Assembly: GCA_006503475.1 (NCBI GenBank)
Contig: RSEH01000142.1
Location: forward strand, 58,866-122,865
Length of the DNA: 64,000 bases
DNA from: Stentor roeselii
Lineage: Eukaryota; Ciliophora; Heterotrichea; Heterotrichida; Stentoridae
Reading direction: 5' to 3'
Positions 11,073 to 20,003 of this stretch are shown here, one piece after another; position 1 is the first letter of the stretch, and every line of letters begins with the position of its first letter. A model generated the notes under the pieces. It saw only the letters and a program-made list of their open reading frames with translations. It made no database searches and was not told where the DNA came from. Both the position numbers and the translations under genes were made by a program.

Positions 11073-11603
11073 ATGGGAGGGTGCACCAACAAAACCACTG
11101 TCATCGACGGCACACTTGTAAGAATCGCTCTTGTCGGCGATGCAGTCTGTGGAAAAACCGCGATTTTGACGAGGTTCGCGCAGAATAGATTTAGTCTTGC
11201 TTATCAACATAACCAAAAAAATTACACGGCAATGAAATCGTATTTGGCTAATGAAAAATCTCGACCGATCACTGTGGAAGTCTGGGAAGTTCAAAATGAA
11301 CTTAAAGTTCAAGTTGACTTCGCAGTTATCGTCGCTGATTCGACTATGCCTGTCAGTCAACTTCAGGATTATTACTGGAAATGGTTCCAGATATGTCAGG
11401 GATTCGGATGGAATAAGGTTTGTGTCGCTTTGGCTAAAACTGACCTTAACTCTGGAATTGATGAAAAGTTTTTGATTAATGTTAGGGAAAAACTTGTTCT
11501 TGATGAAAATCAAACTGTTTTTAAAACATCGGCAATGAAAAATGATGGAATTGATTTGATGTTTAAAGAAATTGTTACCAAATGTGTTGGGGGGTTATTT
11601 TAA
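11073..11603 (+). CDS. Atypical Rab/Ras-like small GTPase, predicted N-myristoylated
   Basis: 176 aa from ATG 11073; an upstream in-frame ATG at 11025 is not chosen because it sits inside the opposite gene and would bury the MGGC terminus. G1/P-loop GDAVCGKT (22-29) is complete. The expected switch II WDTAGQE is WEVQNE (71-76), so the DxxG aspartate and glycine are missing; G4 NKxD is AKTD (121-124); G5 is KTSAM (151-155). It would bind phosphate but may bind or hydrolyse GTP abnormally. Gly2 followed by Gly3-Cys4 fits N-myristoylation plus palmitoylation, and there is no C-terminal prenylation Cys box (ends GGLF), so membrane attachment is at the opposite end from a normal Rab. Convergent with the next gene; stops are 9 bp apart. 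Confidence 0.85.
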   Translation: MGGCTNKTTVIDGTLVRIALVGDAVCGKTAILTRFAQNRFSLAYQHNQKNYTAMKSYLANEKSRPITVEVWEVQNELKVQVDFAVIVADSTMPVSQLQDYYWKWFQICQGFGWNKVCVALAKTDLNSGIDEKFLINVREKLVLDENQTVFKTSAMKNDGIDLMFKEIVTKCVGGLF

Positions 11604-11612
11604 TAGAAAAAA

Positions 11613-12413
11613 TTACCTTTTTTTTATTGATGGAAAGTGGAAGTGAGAGTCTATGGGTTTTAAGTGGTTTGAAGTGGGAATAGAGGTTCTTGCAGTGATT
11701 TCTTGCATTAAGGAGCCGTCTTTCCATCCTTTTCTGTTGCTGCTTGTGTTTTGGGATAAGTTTTCGAGGATATGGCGACTTTTCATGTTTAGGGTGTAAA
11801 ATTTCTGGGATAGTGAAAGTCCTCTTTTGTTTTTTTTCTTTAGTTGAAGTTTTATGATTTTTCTGTCGTCTTCATTTTTTCTCATTTCTCGGTTTACTTC
11901 GTCGTCGACTGATTTTTTTATGGCTTCGTCAATTACTCGAATGCGAAGGTCGATTACGTCTCCGCCTTTTTCTTTTTCTTTCACTCGGTCGGGACTGTCT
12001 CCGATTTTTTTTTCGTCTGTTTTTAGACTGGTAGGAAAAGTTGGTCCTGATTTATGGTCATGGAAGATAGAGTTGATTATCTGATACTTTTCCTATCTAT
12101 ACTTCACAATAAAGAACTTGTCAATATTTTCGTATTTTTTCTTTTCAAGACTTGGAGAAAAGTACTTTGAACCGATATATTCTTTCATTGCTGCTGTCAT
12201 ATCAGATGAGAGTTTTTCCCCTTTGCGTGAAAGGAAATAGTCTACTGGCTCATATGAAATTTCTTGACATTCTTCGGCTTCTCCGGTTTTAAGTTTTAAT
12301 AAAGTATTCGCCAGAGGGGTGCCTTTCTTTACATACTTTAAACGTGCTTCGGATTTGCTGCTGAGTGGAAAGTACAGGAAAAATCGGAGAGGGTTTGATT
12401 TTGAGTTACTCAT
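11613..12413 (-). CDS. Unknown basic protein, two exons
   Basis: Exon 1 12413-12108 and exon 2 12092-11613 join through a 15-nt intron and give 261 aa. Unspliced, the frame stops after KYR at 12093. Residues about 125-175 of the product are strongly charged (DEKKIGD, VKEKEKGGD, EVNREMRKNEDDRK) and likely helical; the C-terminus is Ser/Asn/His-rich and ends SIKKR. No known domain seen. The frame continues in phase 0 with a similar Lys/Glu-rich style on both sides, which supports the join, but there is no homology to confirm it. Confidence 0.65.
12093..12107 (-). other. 15-nt intron with GTG donor
   Basis: Reverse strand GTGAAGTATAGATAG. It removes an in-frame TAG and restores a 160-codon downstream frame. 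Donor GTGAAG differs from the GTA start of the other introns here. Confidence 0.6.
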
Positions 12414-12479
12414 TTTTTTAAAGGTATAACTTTGAAGATGATGGATGAGAAGAGGACTGGAATTCTTTAGAGGATTAAA

Positions 12480-12620
12480 TCCAATCCAAAAACCTTGAAA
12501 CCCTTAAAACCCCTAAAAATCCTTCCACATCCAAATACCCACCCTTAAACCCCATCACTCCATCCCATCCCTTAAAAAATCAAATCCGATCAAATCCATT
12601 TCCTCTAAATCCTACTCACC
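12480..12620 (+). other. G-depleted, C-run-rich leader upstream of importin beta
   Basis: In 12481-12600 the forward strand has only two G. Runs of CCC or CCCC recur at irregular spacing with A or T between. It lies directly before the importin beta start; no coding frame. Confidence 0.6.
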
Positions 12621-12687
12621 GTTCCAATCATTCCGATCCATGTGAGTTCTCTCCAGTCCATAATTTCCGTAGTATCTTAGTCCAATA

Positions 12688-15180
12688 ATGTCAAATTTAG
12701 CAGGGATTTTGCAGCAAGTTCTCTCAGGCGACGAACAAGTGCGTCAAAACTCTCAGCGTTTGCTCCAACAAGAAAAGGAAAAAAACCCTGAAAACTATTT
12801 ACTCGAGCTTTCTAGAACATTGGCTTCAAGTTCAGTGCCAGTTCCATCTCGTCAACTCGGTGGAATTATATTGAAAAACACTCTTCTCAACCTGAACAAC
12901 GAGGAATTTCTTTCAAACTTCTGGGAAAAAGTCTCAGACCCGTCAAAAGAAGAGATCCGAAATAACACCCTGGGAAGTCTCGCAGCTGAGGACCGAAACG
13001 TGCGCTTGAGTGCGTCACAAGCGGTATCCACAATAATCAAACTTGACTTGCCTCAGAAGCGTTGGCCGGGTATTGTCGAGATCTTAGTCCAGAACGCGAC
13101 GAATCAGAACCAGGCCTTTAAAGAAGCCAGTCTGACGACTTTAGGATATTTATGTGATGGTCTTGAGTCTTCAGTCTTGAATGCAGGCCAGGTGGATTCT
13201 ATTTTAACGGCCATTGCAGTGTCGATTACTGAGGAAAAGGCTGATATTAAGGCTATTGCGATTAAAGCTTTTAAAAATTCTATCAAGTTTGCGAAAAAGA
13301 ACTTTGAAGTGACTTCTGAACGGGAGTATATCTTGAGGTTGATATTGACTGGATGTCAAGATAGTGATGAAGGGATCAGGGTGGAGAGCTATCGCCTGTT
13401 AATTGAGGTGGTTAGTCATTATTATGACTTTCTTGGACCTCATCTTGTGGACCTCGGTACTCTCACTTTTCAAACTATTCGAAGTGACTCGGTTAAAGTT
13501 GCACTTCTTGCCTTTGAGGTGTGGAATATCTTGGGAGATACTGAATTCGAAAGAAAAGAAAATCCGCAGCCTGAGTACCCGCTTCGCGGGTACCTCAACA
13601 CGGCACAGGCTGACCTTCTGATCCTCCTTCTTGAAAACATTCACAGAGTCCACAGCGACGACGACGACTGGGACGTAAACAAAGCTTGCGCCTCAGTCTT
13701 ATCCGTCTTGACTCAGATCACTGGTGATAAGATTGTTGATGAAGCTCTAAAATACATCGATTTAAACATCAAAAGCCCTGACTGGAGATTTCGACAAAGC
13801 GCACTTCTCGTCATCGGATCAATCCTCGAAGGACCTTCACAAATGAAAATCGCTCCAATTGGAAAAGCCGTCACCGTCATCATCGGTTTGCTCAGTGATG
13901 AAAACGCGAGTGTCAAACAAACTGCAGCCTGGTGTCTTTCAAAAATCGCCCAGTTTCAATATAAGCTTGTCACTCAACCTATTCACTTCACGAATCTCGT
14001 GAAAGCCCTTCTTGAGGCTTTAAACCAAAGTCCAAAAATCGCTTGTCATGCTTGTTGGGCTTTTGTTAATTTGATTGAAAAATCATCTGAAATCAGACTT
14101 TTTAAATTAGGAGTCTTTGAACATGTTTTTGCAGCTTTGATCAGCTCTGCTTTAAGACAAGATGCGTTCCACCCTGAACATAACTTGCAGACTGCAGCAT
14201 ATTCAGCGTTAAGCACTTTGATTGAGAAGTCCCCGGATGATTGTGTTAGTTATATTGAGAATCAGGTCAGTAGCTTTATTATTTTGTTTAAGCAAAATGC
14301 TGCAGTTGCTAGTAATGAACATTTGCATAATTGCTTGTGTGAAGTGCTTTGCTCTTGCTTTTCCAAAGCGAATAATGTCAGTGATGAGGCTTGTAAGGAG
14401 TTCTTGGAAGCTTTGACTATTTCTTTTAATGCACGGAATGGAGTTTATGAGGAAGGCATCATGGCTCTTGGAGCTCTCACTCATTGTATTGGCCCGAGAT
14501 TTGTTAACTATTTGCAGGTCGTTGGACCCTTTATTTCTTTTGCTTTACAGAAACAGGACGCTATCAGTCTTTGTAAAGCTGGAACCATGTTCATTGGGGA
14601 TATTGCTCGAGCTTTAGGAGATCTGGCAAAGAACTTTGTTGCTGATCTTATTCAACCTTTGATTTCTAATTTAAGGAGTGAAAACGCATCAAGTCAAGTA
14701 AAAGTCCAAAGCATCGAGAGTTTATCAGACGTTGTCTCCAACTGCAAGGAGAGCACTTCAGGTTATTTGAATGACGTTTTAGCTCTGATTCACGAAGCTG
14801 CAGCCGCAAGTATCTCACAAGACAAAGACGACGAATCAGACTTATCTGAATATCTTCGACAACTAAGAGAAGCAATAATTGAATTCTACGAAAACTTAGT
14901 CCAAGGCATGATGGTTCAGGCGGATTCTCTTCTTTCTTACGTTCCCAACATCGTTGCCTATATCTTGACAGTGACTCAAGACAAGTTCAGACCAAAGCCG
15001 AGCATTCACCGTTGCGCGATTGGAATCATTGGAGACCTCTGCAAAACTTATGGAAAAAGTGTGAGTGAGTTGGTAAAAACCCAGCCAGTCTTGAATTATA
15101 TTCATCGATACAAAGTTTCTAATAACTTGAAGATCAGGGAACTTGCCAATTGGACTTCAGGACTTCTTAATAGTATCTAA
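12688..15180 (+). CDS. KPNB1: Importin subunit beta-1 (karyopherin beta)
   Basis: 830 aa, single exon, close to the usual ~870 aa. The N-terminal importin-beta domain that binds Ran is about residues 20-95 (NSQRLLQQEKEKNPENYL, then SRQLGGIILKNTL). The rest is HEAT repeats; family segments include KRWPGIVEILVQN, ASLTTLGYLCDGLE, LRGYLNTAQADLL, an acidic HEAT-8-type loop HSDDDDWDVNKACASVL, TAAWCLSKIAQF and ACWAFVNLIE. It carries NLS cargo, usually with importin alpha, through nuclear pores and releases it on RanGTP. Ciliates have separate nuclei whose import specificity differs, so the exact nucleus served is not readable from sequence. Ends TAA TAG. Confidence 0.96.
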   Translation: MSNLAGILQQVLSGDEQVRQNSQRLLQQEKEKNPENYLLELSRTLASSSVPVPSRQLGGIILKNTLLNLNNEEFLSNFWEKVSDPSKEEIRNNTLGSLAAEDRNVRLSASQAVSTIIKLDLPQKRWPGIVEILVQNATNQNQAFKEASLTTLGYLCDGLESSVLNAGQVDSILTAIAVSITEEKADIKAIAIKAFKNSIKFAKKNFEVTSEREYILRLILTGCQDSDEGIRVESYRLLIEVVSHYYDFLGPHLVDLGTLTFQTIRSDSVKVALLAFEVWNILGDTEFERKENPQPEYPLRGYLNTAQADLLILLLENIHRVHSDDDDWDVNKACASVLSVLTQITGDKIVDEALKYIDLNIKSPDWRFRQSALLVIGSILEGPSQMKIAPIGKAVTVIIGLLSDENASVKQTAAWCLSKIAQFQYKLVTQPIHFTNLVKALLEALNQSPKIACHACWAFVNLIEKSSEIRLFKLGVFEHVFAALISSALRQDAFHPEHNLQTAAYSALSTLIEKSPDDCVSYIENQVSSFIILFKQNAAVASNEHLHNCLCEVLCSCFSKANNVSDEACKEFLEALTISFNARNGVYEEGIMALGALTHCIGPRFVNYLQVVGPFISFALQKQDAISLCKAGTMFIGDIARALGDLAKNFVADLIQPLISNLRSENASSQVKVQSIESLSDVVSNCKESTSGYLNDVLALIHEAAAASISQDKDDESDLSEYLRQLREAIIEFYENLVQGMMVQADSLLSYVPNIVAYILTVTQDKFRPKPSIHRCAIGIIGDLCKTYGKSVSELVKTQPVLNYIHRYKVSNNLKIRELANWTSGLLNSI

Positions 15181-15451
15181 TAGAATGGTTGTGGATTTAT
15201 TTCTGATGAATGAGGATTATTTTTTGTTTTAGGATTTTTGGTCAAGTTTGGGGGATTATTATGGAGATTTGAAGTTGAGAGGTTGCTTATTGTTTCTGAT
15301 GATGATTAAAATTTTAGAATGATTATTTTTTCATTGTTGGTGACTCTTGCAAGTTGTCATGAGAAGAATTTAAAAAAAATTTAAAGAGTGAAAATATTAT
15401 TATACAACAAGGTGACCTGTTAATCTATTTCTTTAGTTTCACTCAGTAAAA
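15181..15451. other. Intergenic, no gene seen
   Basis: AT-rich spacer downstream of importin beta with no coding frame; leads into a duplicated upstream segment of the next gene. Confidence 0.5.
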
Positions 15452-15563
15452 TCAAATAATTTCAAATCCCTTGAACTTCACAGTGCTTATCCTTTCATTC
15501 AATAAATCAAAATAATTTCGAATCCACTGGACTCCACAGTGCTTATCCTCTCATTCAATAAAT
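15452..15563 (+). repeat. Direct duplication of a 55-56 bp upstream segment
   Basis: Copy 1 (15452-15506) and copy 2 (15507-15562) share TCAAA(A)TAATTTC.AATCC, CACAGTGCTTATCCT and TCATTCAATAAAT. Copy 2 runs into the start codon: ATAAATGG, where copy 1 has ATAAATCA. The duplicated unit therefore ends at the translation start of the next gene. Confidence 0.8.
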
Positions 15564-16227
15564 GGAAAATTTAGAATTTCTCTCTCGAGATCTGCTAATG
15601 CAGCTGCATGGACCTGATCTCGACAATGCCATCCGACGTTTAAAACTTCAACAAATTCAAGAGTCATCAAAAGCTCTGCAAAAAAACTGTCTTCTCCAAG
15701 GAAGATGCCCAATCTGCACATTAAAAGTGCCTTGCAAACATAAAGACAAAGTTTCAATCATTGATGAAAGCTTGTCCAGGGAAATTGATGACTCTTTCAC
15801 TTATTTTAAAACAATAAAAAAATCTTTTAATAGGAAAAACAGGGATTTAAATATTCAACAGCCACATAAAATAGACAAGATAAAAATGAGCAAAAATTGT
15901 GAGCTTCAAAGGTTAAAATTTTTAGAAAATCTTGGAAAGTTCAAAGAAATGGAACTTCTAAAGCGAATCACAAACATTGAAAATGAAATCAAAAACCTAG
16001 AAAAAGACGCTAAAATAAAAAGAACTGAAAACATCAGAAGAGAAAAGTATTTTAAAATTCAAAAGGAAAAAATTCACCAATATCGTGAAAAACTCTGGAA
16101 TATGTTTCTTGATAATCGAAGCAAATCTGAACAGAAAATAAAAAATTCAAGGACAGACCATCTCACTCTAACCCCAGAGCTACAAAATCTAAAAATTCTC
16201 AAAAGCCCCTTAAACCTTCATTTTTAA
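15562..16227 (+). CDS. Unknown coiled-coil protein with a Cys/His cluster
   Basis: 221 aa. Residues 49-60 hold CPICTLKVPCKH, a CxxC...CxH arrangement that could bind one zinc but is too short for a standard RING. Residues about 110-190 are Lys/Glu-rich heptads (KFKEMELLKRITNIENEI, RREKYFKIQKEKIHQYREK), predicting a coiled coil. No family recognised. The start is the ATG at the end of a duplicated upstream segment. Convergent with the next gene, 20 bp between stops. Confidence 0.7.
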   Translation: MENLEFLSRDLLMQLHGPDLDNAIRRLKLQQIQESSKALQKNCLLQGRCPICTLKVPCKHKDKVSIIDESLSREIDDSFTYFKTIKKSFNRKNRDLNIQQPHKIDKIKMSKNCELQRLKFLENLGKFKEMELLKRITNIENEIKNLEKDAKIKRTENIRREKYFKIQKEKIHQYREKLWNMFLDNRSKSEQKIKNSRTDHLTLTPELQNLKILKSPLNLHF

Positions 16228-16247
16228 TCAGATCTACACATTAACCC

Positions 16248-17243
16248 CTAACATAAAGGTATAAAAATCTCCTGAGTTTGACTTAAATTTCTAGATTTCC
16301 TGCCCTCGATAACATCTTCTAAAATATGTGAATGTCTTCTAAACTTCAAAGTCCTCTTCGCCTGAGGTTTTTCTCGAGTACTCGGTCTCGACCTTTTACT
16401 TTTTTCCGCAGTTTGAGCAGTTCTATTAAGAACAATATATTTAATAGGTACCGACTGCATTCTTGAAAGTTTATTGATTCTTTTTTCAAGTATCACATTT
16501 TGCTTCTTATCAATGATATGCTCCGGTTTAAGCAGGAGTCTTTGAGAGACTTTAACTTTCTGCTGATTTAATAAATTCGTATTTTTTTTCGGTACCTTTA
16601 AAAATCCAGTCATCCAAGGTGCGAACAATGGTTTTTCTTGATCAATGTGAATTCGACTATGCAAGTCCAGTCCATTGAACCAGAAGCTTGTTACGAGCTT
16701 ATCAGTCAAATTATTCACAAACCTTGCATATTCACTCACCAAATAACTTTTAGTGAAATAATCAACACATTCAAAAACCCCTTCATAAAATTCCACATAA
16801 CCTAAAGCTGACTGTCCTCGAAAGTCAATTTCAGTATCTTCAAATGCGTACTCCTCTGAATGTGAAGCTTCTGAGGTACAGTTCAGGTAGTTAAAGTAAA
16901 TGAATGTCAACAAACGATGATAAACTTTCTTGCTTATTGCTGATAAGTGGAAAGGGTTAAGAATTTCCCATAAACGGCGAATTGCGAAGAATAATAAACG
17001 ACTTTGCTTGATGCTTAAACGCTTTTCGACACTTGAATAGAGAAGACCTTGAATTATGCTCCGGGATTTGGAGTAGATTAGAAAATATTTGTCTTCTGAG
17101 ATCTTTTGAAGGCTTATCTCGTTCTCGGGGTAACGGTCTGACTTGTATTTGAAACTTCGCCATTTGGAAAAACCGCTACGGAGGGTTGAGTACTCGATTG
17201 ACATTAACTTCGCTTCTTCGAAGAGGTCTTCTGGACATTCCAT
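16248..17243 (-). CDS. Unknown protein, ordered N-terminus and basic tail
   Basis: 331 aa, single exon. Residues 1-200 are mixed aromatic and helical and look folded (SKWRSFKYKSDRYP, LLFFAIRRLWEILNPFHL, YVEFYEGVFECVDYFT). Residues about 265-320 are basic and disordered (KRSRPSTREKPQAKRTLKFRR). No signal peptide or transmembrane helix. I do not recognise it; the style suggests a cytoskeletal or basal-body associated ciliate protein but nothing proves that. Confidence 0.7.
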   Translation of the reverse strand: MECPEDLFEEAKLMSIEYSTLRSGFSKWRSFKYKSDRYPENEISLQKISEDKYFLIYSKSRSIIQGLLYSSVEKRLSIKQSRLLFFAIRRLWEILNPFHLSAISKKVYHRLLTFIYFNYLNCTSEASHSEEYAFEDTEIDFRGQSALGYVEFYEGVFECVDYFTKSYLVSEYARFVNNLTDKLVTSFWFNGLDLHSRIHIDQEKPLFAPWMTGFLKVPKKNTNLLNQQKVKVSQRLLLKPEHIIDKKQNVILEKRINKLSRMQSVPIKYIVLNRTAQTAEKSKRSRPSTREKPQAKRTLKFRRHSHILEDVIEGRKSRNLSQTQEIFIPLC

Positions 17244-17449
17244 TGAATAATTAATGATTTCGAATTAGATTGGAAATTTATGTTAAGAATTTTAGAATGT
17301 TGTGAAAAATGAAAGGAGTTGAAGATGGTTTTTTTGAAGAATTTCAATGTTTAAGGATTGAAATTTTCAGGGTGTTGTTGAATGTTTTTTGAAATAATTG
17401 CTTGGAATGATTCTTTCTAAGCTGAATATAATCATTAGTATTAATTATC

Positions 17450-17923
17450 ATGCTAAGTCAATCAGTTCTGCCTGCGATTTCTAAAGACTCTGCTTTTCAT
17501 TCTCCTCTCTCTGGACAACGGATCTTATCTTACAAAATCCCTCAACTTCCTTTAAAATTTCCACAAAACTACAAAAATTTCGGAAAATCTGACCCACTGT
17601 CGAAGAAAAAGCCTGTAGAAGTCTTATCATGCATTAAACCTCCTAATTCAAATAGATTTAAGTACTCAAGACTCAGTTTTGATGAGTCTTCTCCTACAAA
17701 AAAACAGAAAAATTTCCTTTTGAAGCCTCTTCGGCTTAGTTTCGAGGGAAAATCGAAGAAATTGAAAAAGGAAATTTTTTCTGATACTGGAAATGAAAAG
17801 AATAGAAGAGTCACTATTTTTAATAGAGGACCTAATGAAATTTCTTCTGGATTTTTGGAAAATGACGAAAGTGATTCTGAGGAAAGTATTTTTATGGAAA
17901 ATAAAATTTTTCATTTGAAGTAG
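17450..17923 (+). CDS. Small basic, probably disordered protein
   Basis: 157 aa, rich in Ser, Lys and Pro. Two related short motifs, SRLSFDESS (about 75) and LRLSFEGKS (about 95), each precede a Lys patch and may be phosphosites or docking motifs. The tail is acidic (ENDESDSEESIF). No family recognised. Single exon, isolated by about 200 bp on its 5' side. Confidence 0.6.
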   Translation: MLSQSVLPAISKDSAFHSPLSGQRILSYKIPQLPLKFPQNYKNFGKSDPLSKKKPVEVLSCIKPPNSNRFKYSRLSFDESSPTKKQKNFLLKPLRLSFEGKSKKLKKEIFSDTGNEKNRRVTIFNRGPNEISSGFLENDESDSEESIFMENKIFHLK

Positions 17924-18001
17924 ATTAATTTTAATGCAATCTTTTATTGAGTTCTGAAGACTTTCATAATATTAAAGTTTCTAAGATTTTAACTAATCAT
18001 T

Positions 18002-19963
18002 TCAATAATCTGGAATTTTATCAATTGTATTGCAAGTGCTTCCAAAAGGTCCGCTTTTCTTATAATGTGAGTAGTGCTGGGTGTCCTGAATAAGAATTAC
18101 CTTTAAACTCTTTTTACAAATCCAACAAAAATAACTATCTTGGCAACCTGGCCATAAGCAATGAATAAAATTACACCCTGATACTTTTTCAATGATTTCT
18201 TGACATTTAGGGCATTCGATGAAATTACCTTCTAGTTTTATTTCTGATAAGGAATTATTTGGCTTAGTGATTGGGCAAGAAGACCCTGAATGTTTTTGAT
18301 TGCAATAGGAACAGTAACTTGAACCACATTTCGGGCATTTGAAAATTTGAGGCTTTGAGTAGAGATTTAAACCAAATACTTTGAATTTATATAATGGCTC
18401 GATAAATGCTCCGTAATCACAGTTTTTGCACCATTTTAAAAAGAGTTTTTCCTCTGATGAATCCTTTGAGATACTTTTTAACATTAGCTTATAGTATAAA
18501 TTGAACTGGTATTTATCTAAAACTTTTTCTATAATTTTTTCATTGAAATCCATTTTTAAGGGTTTTGAATCAGGTCTTAAACATCCAGGGCAAAAGTAAA
18601 TGGCTGAAATGTTGTTAGATTCGATACATGAGAGGAAATAAGATTTAAGACATTTGCTACAAAAATAATGACAACAATCCAAAATTGTAATCTTCTGAAT
18701 GCTTTTAAGCGCATAGCAAACACAACAGTTAAACTTTTCATTTTTCTCCAAATATTTTTCCCGTTTTCTATCAAGTTCTTCTTTACCTCCAAAAATACTC
18801 CTAATAACTTCTCCATACAAAATAGCTCCACAACGACATTTGAAGCTATTACAATAAGGATTCTCCTGAAGTTGTTCATTTAAAATATTTTTCAAACATC
18901 GACGGCAATACATGCATCCACAATGAATTTCTTCTTCTTTAACTCTACTTTTACACTTAAAGCAACTTTTAAATTGAGAATCTTTGAAGTGTTCCAAACA
19001 CGATATTTTATTTCTGATATGATTTTCTCCACAAAAAGTACAAACAGGGTTTAATTCCATTAAATTTTGCTTGTTAATCAAAGGATCACGACTGATCAAA
19101 ACATGCTGTTTTGCAAGGTACTGCCGAAAAGACTCTTCCAAAACAAATTCTTTAAAAATTTTGCATATGTAAGGCCTGCTACAAACTTTGCATCCAAACA
19201 TTTCCTTCGAATTAGTTGATTTTATCAGGTATTCTTCAAACATATTGCAAATGCAAACAGTGCATATGTAATGCATACAAGATTTTATTACCATTTCTTC
19301 TGGATATTCACAAAAATAGCAAAATTTTTCTTTTTTGAAGAAATTTCTGGTTTTTTCTTGAGGATTTATTGAAGTTGCTTTTAGTTTCACTAAACCTTGC
19401 TTAAGCTGAAAGTTTTTGTTTTGATTTGATGGCTTTTTTAGAGGTTGGGTTGGTGATGGGGATTGAAAGCTATGATGAAGATAAGTTTTTTGATAGTTTA
19501 ACGGGGAAGTCAAGAGATGCAGGTTGTTTTGGTAGATATTTTGGGGAGGAGATTGAGTTAAATAAATTTGGGTTTCTACTTCTGGTGAAAGGGTCTGGTG
19601 GGTGTAGAGGTTGGTTGGGGGGATTTTTTTATAGGATTGATTGGAATAATCATTCAGGTAAACTTCTGTCGTCAAGCTTGAGTTACTTGAATAGTTTTCC
19701 CCTTCTGGAACTACGGGATTTTTTTGATTGTAGAAATTTGAGGTTGTATTGTTTTTCGGTTGATCATAGTAATTTTGGCAAGAGATTGGAATATTTGATA
19801 AATTGTTTGATGAATTTTCAAAGGTTGCTGAATGATTTAATGATTCCCATAAATTTTGATCTGAGCTTGAAGATATTGATGAGTTGAAAGCCTCTGAGAT
19901 TATTGGAGGGTCAACAATTTTATAAGCTGGGGTTGTTTCCAATGTATTAGGGTAGTAAGACAT
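18002..19963 (-). CDS. RING-IBR-RING (RBR) E3 ubiquitin ligase with extra zinc-binding modules
   Basis: Two exons: 19963-18101 and 18085-18002; 648 aa after splicing. The Asn/Ser/Tyr-rich disordered N-terminus (1-185) is followed by a RING-like CYFC...SCMHYICTVC cluster (215-262), a second Cys cluster (308-378), then the RBR proper: RING1 CCVC...CCHYFCSKCL...CPGC (413-461), IBR WCKNC...CPKC..YCSYC (511-564) and RING2 CPKC..IEKVSGCNF.HC...FCWIC (584-616). In RBR ligases the catalytic Cys that takes ubiquitin sits in the GCN position of RING2, conserved here at C597. The tail HYSHYKKSGPFGSTCN is shared with the paralog at 23426. Two additional Cys-rich modules before RING1 are unusual for the family. 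Confidence 0.88.
   Translation of the reverse strand: MSYYPNTLETTPAYKIVDPPIISEAFNSSISSSSDQNLWESLNHSATFENSSNNLSNIPISCQNYYDQPKNNTTSNFYNQKNPVVPEGENYSSNSSLTTEVYLNDYSNQSYKKIPPTNLYTHQTLSPEVETQIYLTQSPPQNIYQNNLHLLTSPLNYQKTYLHHSFQSPSPTQPLKKPSNQNKNFQLKQGLVKLKATSINPQEKTRNFFKKEKFCYFCEYPEEMVIKSCMHYICTVCICNMFEEYLIKSTNSKEMFGCKVCSRPYICKIFKEFVLEESFRQYLAKQHVLISRDPLINKQNLMELNPVCTFCGENHIRNKISCLEHFKDSQFKSCFKCKSRVKEEEIHCGCMYCRRCLKNILNEQLQENPYCNSFKCRCGAILYGEVIRSIFGGKEELDRKREKYLEKNEKFNCCVCYALKSIQKITILDCCHYFCSKCLKSYFLSCIESNNISAIYFCPGCLRPDSKPLKMDFNEKIIEKVLDKYQFNLYYKLMLKSISKDSSEEKLFLKWCKNCDYGAFIEPLYKFKVFGLNLYSKPQIFKCPKCGSSYCSYCNQKHSGSSCPITKPNNSLSEIKLEGNFIECPKCQEIIEKVSGCNFIHCLWPGCQDSYFCWICKKSLKVILIQDTQHYSHYKKSGPFGSTCNTIDKIPDY
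18086..18100 (-). other. 15-nt in-frame intron inside an open frame
   Basis: Reverse strand GTAATTCTTATTCAG. It has no stop and is five codons long, so the frame stays open if it is retained (as VILIQ). The paralog has a 15-nt intron at exactly this position that does contain a stop, and splicing both makes the two proteins align without a gap. Confidence 0.8.
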
Positions 19964-20003
19964 TTTTATGTTCTATAGTTTTTTAGGATTCTTATAGAAT
20001 GTA

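Noticed and set aside
19426-19887. 153-codon forward frame
   Set aside because: Antisense to the low-complexity N-terminus of the RBR gene; Gly/Leu-rich by codon mirror only.
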